Of a stretch of DNA of 64,000 nt, positions 59,307-64,000 are shown piece by piece (within the stretch, counting starts at the first letter, position 1; the number at the start of each line of letters is the position of its first letter). The notes under the pieces were generated by a model. That model searched no databases, was not told where the DNA came from, and saw only the letters and a list, made by a program, of their open reading frames with translations. Source of the stretch: Variovorax sp. 770b2 (GTDB lineage: Bacteria; Pseudomonadota; Gammaproteobacteria; Burkholderiales; Burkholderiaceae_C); contig NZ_FOXJ01000004.1 in the NCBI RefSeq assembly GCF_900115685.1, positions 189,256 to 253,255 on the forward strand, given 5' to 3'. The position numbers and the translations under genes were made by a program.

Positions 59307-59933
59307 ATGGCAACGAGAAAAAAAGCCGAAGCCCCCGCGCCCTACCACCACGGCGACCTGCGCGCGGCGCTCATCGAGGCCACGGAAGGCCTGCTCGCCG
59401 AACGCGGCATCGAGGGCTTCACGCTGCGCGAGGTGGCGCGCCGCGCGGGCGTGTCGCCGGCCGCGCCGCTGCATCACTTCGGCAGCGCGGCCGGCCTGCT
59501 GACCGAGGTGTCCATCCTGGGGTACGAGGAACTCACGCGCTCGCTGCGCGCCGGCACTGCCACCGGCGGCAAGGACCCTGCGCGCCGGTTGTGCGGGCAG
59601 GGCATGGGCTATGTGCAATTCGCGCTGGCCTACCCCGGCCGCTTCCAGCTCATGTTCCGCAAGGACCGGCTGATGCAGGAGCCGCGCCTGAAGGAGGCCG
59701 GCGACGCCGCCTATGCCGAACTGGAGATGGTGGTGCGCGACTACACCGGTTGGGGCCGCGAGAAGGCGCTGAACCGCGCGACGCAGGCGACCGTGCTGGC
59801 GGCCTGGTCCACGGTGCACGGCTTCGCGCACCTCGCGCTCGACGAGAAGTTCGGAGCGCCGGCCGGTGCCGAAGGCACGCGGGATTTCGTCGACCGCATG
59901 CTGCCGGAAATCCTGCGCCAGCTCTGGCCCTAG
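59307..59933 (+). CDS. TetR-family regulator
   Basis: A 208-residue TetR-type repressor. After a lysine-rich start it has YHHGDLRAALIEATEGLLAE and the helix-turn-helix FTLREVARRAGVSPAAPLHH, then a TetR_C_33-like ligand domain (FALAYPGRFQLMFRKDRLMQ, TVLAAWSTVHGFAHLALDEK). The YHHGDLR start is shared by a well-populated subgroup in proteobacteria. It is divergent from the ABA4-like membrane protein gene, with a 10-bp-arm inverted repeat between them, so it probably represses both. Inducer unknown. Confidence 0.9.
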   Translation: MATRKKAEAPAPYHHGDLRAALIEATEGLLAERGIEGFTLREVARRAGVSPAAPLHHFGSAAGLLTEVSILGYEELTRSLRAGTATGGKDPARRLCGQGMGYVQFALAYPGRFQLMFRKDRLMQEPRLKEAGDAAYAELEMVVRDYTGWGREKALNRATQATVLAAWSTVHGFAHLALDEKFGAPAGAEGTRDFVDRMLPEILRQLWP

Positions 59934-60108
59934 AGAACCAGGCCAGTCGCAACGGCGGCAGCCGCCGCGGGACCGTGTGCGCCTTCACGATCGAGGGAGA
60001 GTCTTCGCCTTCGCCGCGATGCGATCGCCTATCCGCTGGTGGCAATCGGCGTGGACTTCGTGGCCTTCGGCCAGCGATGGACGCCGGCGGCGCGCAAGGG
60101 CCGACGGC

Positions 60109-60468
60109 TCACGAAGCGCGCGAAGCGCCCGATGCCGCCGGCTGCAGGTGCCGCTGCAGCCAGGTCCGCATCATCGTGCGCCGTTCGGTGCCGGGGGCGG
60201 CCGCGAGAAAGGCCTCCGCATCCGCCCTGGACAGCGGCTCGGACCGCGCCACGGTGGTCGCCACGGACTGCACTTGCAGCCAGAGCGCGCCGCAGTGGAG
60301 GCACGAATGGATCGTGAGTTCGTACGCATCGACACGGCCGAGGTAGGCCTCGGTGGGGTCGCGCCCGGGCGTGCCGCAGCAGGTCCATTCCAGTGTCATG
60401 TCTTGCGGCTGCCGCGCCGCGTTCGCCCAGCCCGCGAAGCGGGACCAGAGGTTTGTTCTTGCTTGCAT
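60109..60468 (-). CDS. small zinc-ribbon-like hypothetical protein
   Basis: A 119-residue protein without recognised family. TLEWTCCGTPGRD and, 20 residues later, TIHSCLHCGALWLQV supply a C-C...C-x-x-C pattern compatible with a small zinc ribbon. The C-terminal half is helical with GTERRTMMRTWLQRHLQP. It starts 86 bases downstream of a very strong terminator that follows the IscR-like gene, so it must have its own promoter. GC content and codon use match the chromosome, supporting a real gene. Confidence 0.6.
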   Translation of the reverse strand: MQARTNLWSRFAGWANAARQPQDMTLEWTCCGTPGRDPTEAYLGRVDAYELTIHSCLHCGALWLQVQSVATTVARSEPLSRADAEAFLAAAPGTERRTMMRTWLQRHLQPAASGASRAS

Positions 60469-60553
60469 TTCGATGCTCCGACGGCCGCGCTGCGAACGGG
60501 TTCAAGCAGCGGACCGGAGCAGCAAGACTATCGAAGCGCGCGTAAAAAAGGCG

Positions 60554-60606
60554 CAAAAAAAGCCAACGATCGAAGCGGCCCCCGGGGCCGCTCCGAATCG
60601 TTGGCT
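60554..60606 (-). terminator. strong Rho-independent terminator of the IscR-like gene
   Basis: AGCCAACGAT (60561-60570) pairs with ATCGTTGGCT (60597-60606). After a small internal loop AGCGGCCCC (60574-60582) pairs with GGGGCCGCT (60584-60592). Read on the minus strand the hairpin is followed by seven T (60555-60561). It lies 30 bases past the stop of the IscR-like gene. Confidence 0.9.
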
Positions 60607-60636
60607 GCCCACTCGCGTGGGTGCCGGTTCGCCGAC

Positions 60637-61182
60637 CTAGCCGGCGCGTTGCTGGCGCCGGCCCAGTGCGAACACCGAGTTCGGCGCGTCCACGACGAAC
60701 GGCTTGCGCACAGGCGTGCCGACCACGGTCGTGCGCCGGCTGCCGGCCACGCTTGTGGCGGCCTGCACGCCCTTGGCCTTCTGCTCGTCGACCAGGCTTT
60801 GCAGCGAGATCGATTTCAGGAACTCGACCGCCCGCAGGTTGACCGAGGCCCAGAGCTCGTCGACCTCGCAGCGGCCGGTGTCGTCCGCCCCGTCGCCGGC
60901 GCGGCGGCGGGTGGTCTCGGTGCCGTGGTCCTCGATGGAGAGCACGATGTCGGCCACGCTGATGAGCGCGGCCTTGCGGCTGAGCGAGTAGCCGCCGCCC
61001 GGGCCGCGCGTGGATTCGACCAGGTCGTTGCGGCGCAGCTTGGCGAACAGCAGTTCCAGGTACGACAGCGAGACCCGCTGGCGCAGGCTGATCGAGGCCA
61101 GCGTGACCGGGCCCGAGCGGCCGTGAAGTGCGATGTCGATCATCGCGGTGACCGCGAAGCGGCCCTTGGTGGTGAGGCGCAT
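60637..61182 (-). CDS. IscR-like Rrf2-family regulator lacking Fe-S ligands
   Basis: A 181-residue Rrf2-family regulator very similar to IscR in its DNA-binding domain (MRLTTKGRFAVTAMIDIALH, SLSYLELLFAKLRRNDLVES, TRGPGGGYSL). IscR binds a 2Fe-2S cluster through three Cys and one His; by alignment with E. coli IscR the first Cys (C92) is Arg93, the second (C98) is absent, the third is kept (C105), and the His (H107) is Asp108. The protein should therefore be permanently cluster-free. A 50-residue tail with GSRRTTVVGTPVRKPFVVDA extends the C-terminus. No isc genes are near; a terminator follows it. Confidence 0.9.
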   Translation of the reverse strand: MRLTTKGRFAVTAMIDIALHGRSGPVTLASISLRQRVSLSYLELLFAKLRRNDLVESTRGPGGGYSLSRKAALISVADIVLSIEDHGTETTRRRAGDGADDTGRCEVDELWASVNLRAVEFLKSISLQSLVDEQKAKGVQAATSVAGSRRTTVVGTPVRKPFVVDAPNSVFALGRRQQRAG

Positions 61183-61203
61183 GGAAGGCTCCCTTCTTGA
61201 GCG

Positions 61204-61902
61204 TTACTCGTCCCGGCCGCCGCCGAGGCCCAAGAGGGCCAGCAGTGCCTGGAACACGTTGTAGATGCTGAGATAGACACCCAGCGTGGCGGAGATGTAG
61301 TTGGTCTCCAGGCCGTCCTTCACGCGCTTCAGGTCGTGCAGGATGAAGGCCGAGAAGATGCCGATGGCGGCAACCGCCAGCGTCATCATCAGCGCGCTCG
61401 ACTGGATGAAGAAGTTGGCGATGCCGGCCACCAGCAGCAGGATGGCGCCGATGAAGAGCCACTTGCCCATGGACGACAGGTCGCGCTTGATGACCGACGA
61501 CAGCGTGGCCATGCCCAGGAAGATCGCGCCGGTGCCGGCGAAGGCCGTCATCACCAGGTTCGCGCCGTTGGACAAGCCGAGCACCGAGCCCACGAGGCGC
61601 GAGAGCATCAGCCCCATGAAGAAGGTGAAGGCCAGCAGCACCGGCACGCCGGCGGCCGAGTTCTTGGTCTTCTCGATGGCGTACATGAAGCCGAAGGCGC
61701 CGCCGAGGAACACCATGAGGCCGATGCCCGGCGACATGGCGCGTGCCAGGCCCGTGGAGACGCCGATCCAGGCGCCCAGCACGGTGGGCACCATCGACAG
61801 CGCGAGCAGCCAGTAGGTGTTGCGAAGGACGCGGTTGCGTTCCTGGGCCGACGCGATCGGTGCGTCGAAGCCGGGGTGGTAGGTGGGTTGACCGTTGTTC
61901 AT
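61204..61902 (-). CDS. Bax inhibitor-1/YccA-family membrane protein
   Basis: A 232-residue inner-membrane protein with seven hydrophobic segments, matching the Bax inhibitor-1 (UPF0005) family; E. coli YccA modulates the FtsH protease. Seen: NRVLRNTYWLLALSMVPTVL, GIGLMVFLGGAFGFMYAIEK, LSNGANLVMTAFAGTGAIFL and the C-terminal YISATLGVYLSIYNVFQALL with the conserved acidic region before it (LHDLKRVKDG). The N-terminal region (NGQPTYHPGFDAPIASAQE) is cytosolic. ATG 61902 is preferred over a longer frame. It precedes the IscR-like gene on the same strand with 21 bp between, so the two may be cotranscribed. Confidence 0.92.
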   Translation of the reverse strand: MNNGQPTYHPGFDAPIASAQERNRVLRNTYWLLALSMVPTVLGAWIGVSTGLARAMSPGIGLMVFLGGAFGFMYAIEKTKNSAAGVPVLLAFTFFMGLMLSRLVGSVLGLSNGANLVMTAFAGTGAIFLGMATLSSVIKRDLSSMGKWLFIGAILLLVAGIANFFIQSSALMMTLAVAAIGIFSAFILHDLKRVKDGLETNYISATLGVYLSIYNVFQALLALLGLGGGRDE

Positions 61903-62057
61903 TCTCTGATTCCTTGATCGGGCGTCCCGGCAAGGCGGGAACGCGGTATGGCACGAGGGGAGCGGTGTGTTCGCGATGCGCGCGGATGCCGGAATGCGGC
62001 GATCCGGTCGGATCGACAAAGGCGGGAGCCGCAAAGGCTCCAGGTCGCGGCGGAGCC

Positions 62058-62423
62058 TTAAGCGACCAGGGCGGTGCCGCGGGGTGGCCGCTTGGGCCGA
62101 TCCAGGAGCGGCGAGAGCGCGGGCGTCAGGGCGAGGCCGCGCGGTTGTTCCGAGAGAAAGAGCACGGCCGGCACGGGGTGCCGGGCGTCGACCAGTTCGA
62201 CGTGTTCGGAGCCCGCCTCGTCATGGGAGGGGAGTTCGTCCGCCAGGTCCATGGCGTCGCTCACGAAGGCATCGGAGAGCGACATGCTGGTTGTTGCGCA
62301 GGCCTGCATGTCGGCGCCCGCATGCGCGGGATGCCCGGCGCCCATCAGGCCCTGCGCGAACACGGCAAGGCCGTAGCAGGACAACATGAGGGTGAGGACA
62401 GTAGCGGCGAACCAGCGTGACAT
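62058..62423 (-). CDS. small exported hypothetical protein
   Basis: A 121-residue protein with an N-terminal signal-like helix (FAATVLTLMLSCYGLAVFAQ, cleavage near residue 24) and an acidic, histidine-containing mature part (SDAMDLADELPSHDEAGSEH), ending PLLDRPKRPPRG. No family recognised. It lies between the YccS-like and Bax-inhibitor-like genes on the same strand with about 100-155 bp on each side. GC-rich codon use fits the chromosome. It could be periplasmic; a metal-binding role is only a guess from its His and acidic residues. Confidence 0.55.
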   Translation of the reverse strand: MSRWFAATVLTLMLSCYGLAVFAQGLMGAGHPAHAGADMQACATTSMSLSDAFVSDAMDLADELPSHDEAGSEHVELVDARHPVPAVLFLSEQPRGLALTPALSPLLDRPKRPPRGTALVA

Positions 62424-62521
62424 GAAGCCGCGATTTTACCCGGCGCGCCCCGCCGGACCCCTTTGCGGGTATTTTTCGGGTGTTTTGCGGGTTGTTTCTC
62501 CCACCCGGGCAGTCGGATGTT

Positions 62522-64000
62522 TCAGGCTTCCAGGGTGGCGGGCGTGGCGTCGTCCCCGGGCTGCAGCCACTCGCGCGCATGGGTGCGCAGCGCGTCGATC
62601 TGCAGCCAGACCAGCGCCAGTTCGGTGTGGATGGTGCGTTCCGCCGCGCCGGCATCGCTGGCATCGCTGGCGGGCGCCACGGCGGCCGCCAGGGCCGCGC
62701 GCACGGCGGCTTCGGTGGCGGGCTCGTCTGCGACCGCGATCGCACCGCCCTGCAGCCCGCCGGCCAACGCATCGAGCGCCGACGCCGCGCCCTCGGCCGC
62801 CTCGCGCAGCACCGCCATGTGCGGCGAATCGGGCAGCGCGGCGCGGTGCGCGCCCAGCGCCGACAGGTAGCTCAGGAGCGTGTGCGAGCGGATGAGAAAG
62901 CGCAGCGCGGTGCCCGCGCGCGGCCGCACATAGCCCGGCTCGCGGAACATGTCCGACACCGCGGTGGAGAGCGCCGCATCGGCGTTGTGGTCGTTGCGCC
63001 GCGCGAGGCGGTAGTCGAGATGGTCGCTCGGGCCCGTGCCGTACTGCTCGACGATCCGGCGGAGATACCCCGCGTGGCTGCGCATCGCCGTGGCCGCCAA
63101 CTCGTTGATGCGGCGCGCCTGCCAGTGCGGCAGCACCAGCAGCACCGCGAGGCCGGCGATGGCGCTGCCGATGGCGGTGTCGACCAGCCGCGGCACGAGC
63201 AGGAGGCCGCTGTCGCCCACCTGGTTGAAGCACATCAGCACCAGCAGCGTCATCGCGGCCGTCGCGAGCAGGTAGCGCGTGGCGCGCGTCGCGAAGAACA
63301 GCACCCCGGCCGCCACCGCGATCACCGACTGCACCAGCGGCTGCGGAAAAAGCTGCAGCAGCGCCCAGCCCGCGACCACGCCGAGGGCCGTGCCCGCGAT
63401 GCGCTGGCCCATGCGGGAGACCGTGTCGCCGAAGGTCTGCTGGCAGACGAACAGCGTGGTCAGCAGGATCCAGTAGCCCTGCGCGGGGTGGATCAGGTGC
63501 ATCACGCCGTAGCCCGCGGCGAGCGCAATCGCCAGCCGCAGCGCGTGGCGAAACAGCGGCGAGCGCGGCGTGAGCTGCCGCCTTACGCGCTCGGCCGCAT
63601 CGCGCCAGGAGCGCGGCGAGCGATTGAAGAGACCCATCTCGGTCCGCCCGGCACGCGCCGACGGCTGGCTCGCACCGGCGAGCTGCCCGTCGAGCTGCGC
63701 AAGGTTGCGCGCGAGCGCCTCCACCGAGGCGAGCAATGCGAGCCGCTCCGGCGTGGTCGCTCGCGAGCGCTCGTGCGCGATGGCGCCGCGCAGGTCGGCC
63801 AGCGCCTGCACGGTTTCCCCGCCCACCTCGAAGGGCTCGCGCCGCGCGATCGAGACGGCCAGGCGCTGGCAGGCCAGCCCCTGCAGCCCGAGCACACGCT
63901 GGCAGCGGTACAAAAGGTCGCTGTGGAAGAAGGCGTCGGCCAGCGCGTTGTAGTCGTCGTGCGAGGAGCTCGCGCGCTCGTGCACGTCCTGCGCAATCAG
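62522..64000 (-). CDS. YccS/FUSC-family membrane protein, 3' part
   Basis: The C-terminal 492 codons of a FUSC/YccS-type inner-membrane protein; the frame is open to the right edge, so the start is outside the window. Full-length relatives have about 700-720 residues. Visible: FRHALRLAIALAAGYGVMHL, GYWILLTTLFVCQQTFGDTV (family block with QQTFGDT), RIAGTALGVVAGWALLQLFP, and a cluster of membrane helices followed by a cytosolic C-terminal region of about 200 residues. The family is linked to efflux of aromatic acids and to envelope functions. It ends 98 bp upstream of the small exported gene. Confidence 0.9.
   Translation of the reverse strand: MIAQDVHERASSSHDDYNALADAFFHSDLLYRCQRVLGLQGLACQRLAVSIARREPFEVGGETVQALADLRGAIAHERSRATTPERLALLASVEALARNLAQLDGQLAGASQPSARAGRTEMGLFNRSPRSWRDAAERVRRQLTPRSPLFRHALRLAIALAAGYGVMHLIHPAQGYWILLTTLFVCQQTFGDTVSRMGQRIAGTALGVVAGWALLQLFPQPLVQSVIAVAAGVLFFATRATRYLLATAAMTLLVLMCFNQVGDSGLLLVPRLVDTAIGSAIAGLAVLLVLPHWQARRINELAATAMRSHAGYLRRIVEQYGTGPSDHLDYRLARRNDHNADAALSTAVSDMFREPGYVRPRAGTALRFLIRSHTLLSYLSALGAHRAALPDSPHMAVLREAAEGAASALDALAGGLQGGAIAVADEPATEAAVRAALAAAVAPASDASDAGAAERTIHTELALVWLQIDALRTHAREWLQPGDDATPATLEA

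Overview
The window is a GC-rich chromosomal segment of a beta-proteobacterium of the Comamonadaceae, most likely a Variovorax species. This rests on the housekeeping order rpoZ-gmk-yicC-kinase-phosphatase-rph-rdgB-hemW, on five periplasmic Bug/TctC-type solute receptors without their membrane partners, on a styA1/styA2B monooxygenase pair and on the many LysR-type regulators. The genus call is an inference from gene content; no 16S or marker comparison could be made.

Layout. 1-6.8 kb is conserved core: omega subunit, guanylate kinase, YicC RNase, a Ser/Thr kinase with a PP2C phosphatase, RNase PH, the ITPase RdgB, the heme chaperone HemW and a tRNA-Ser(UGA). At 6.74-9.29 kb a small AT-rich integrated island uses the 3' end of that tRNA. 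A 14-bp duplicate of the tRNA end closes it at 9279-9292. It carries only the first 60 codons of a phage-type integrase, an internally deleted IS21-family remnant, and three unknown genes (two membrane proteins and one soluble protein). This is the best candidate here for an undescribed system.

9.7-35.6 kb is accessory catabolism and transport. It holds an aminotransferase/dimethylformamidase-like/MHS-transporter operon with its LysR gene, a NitT/TauT-type ABC transporter operon with a cupin, an SDR/Bug/class II aldolase/hydroxypyruvate-isomerase-like group, an isochorismatase-family hydrolase, a glycosyltransferase next to a collagen-like lipoprotein, and an acyl-CoA ligase operon. The last two larger proteins of that operon, a receiver-like protein and a biotin-carboxylase-like protein, have lost family active-site residues.

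36-60 kb is a run of aromatic and small-acid catabolic units. They are an AraC-controlled indole/styrene-type flavin monooxygenase cluster (SDR, StyA1, StyA2B, hydrolase-NTF2 fusion), a dialkylglycine decarboxylase with its LysR gene, a catalase, a 4-nitrobenzoate-type set (nitroreductase, LysR, Bug receptor, hydroxylaminobenzoate-lyase-like protein), and a Bug-leuC-leuD-leuB operon that looks catabolic. MarR-Bug and ABA4-like-TetR pairs follow, each with a clear inverted repeat between the genes.

60-64 kb holds an IscR paralogue that has lost three of the four iron-sulfur ligand positions, with a very strong terminator, a Bax-inhibitor-1 family membrane protein, two small unknown genes and the 3' part of a YccS/FUSC-type membrane protein cut by the right edge. 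No CRISPR array, rRNA, riboswitch or replication origin was seen.
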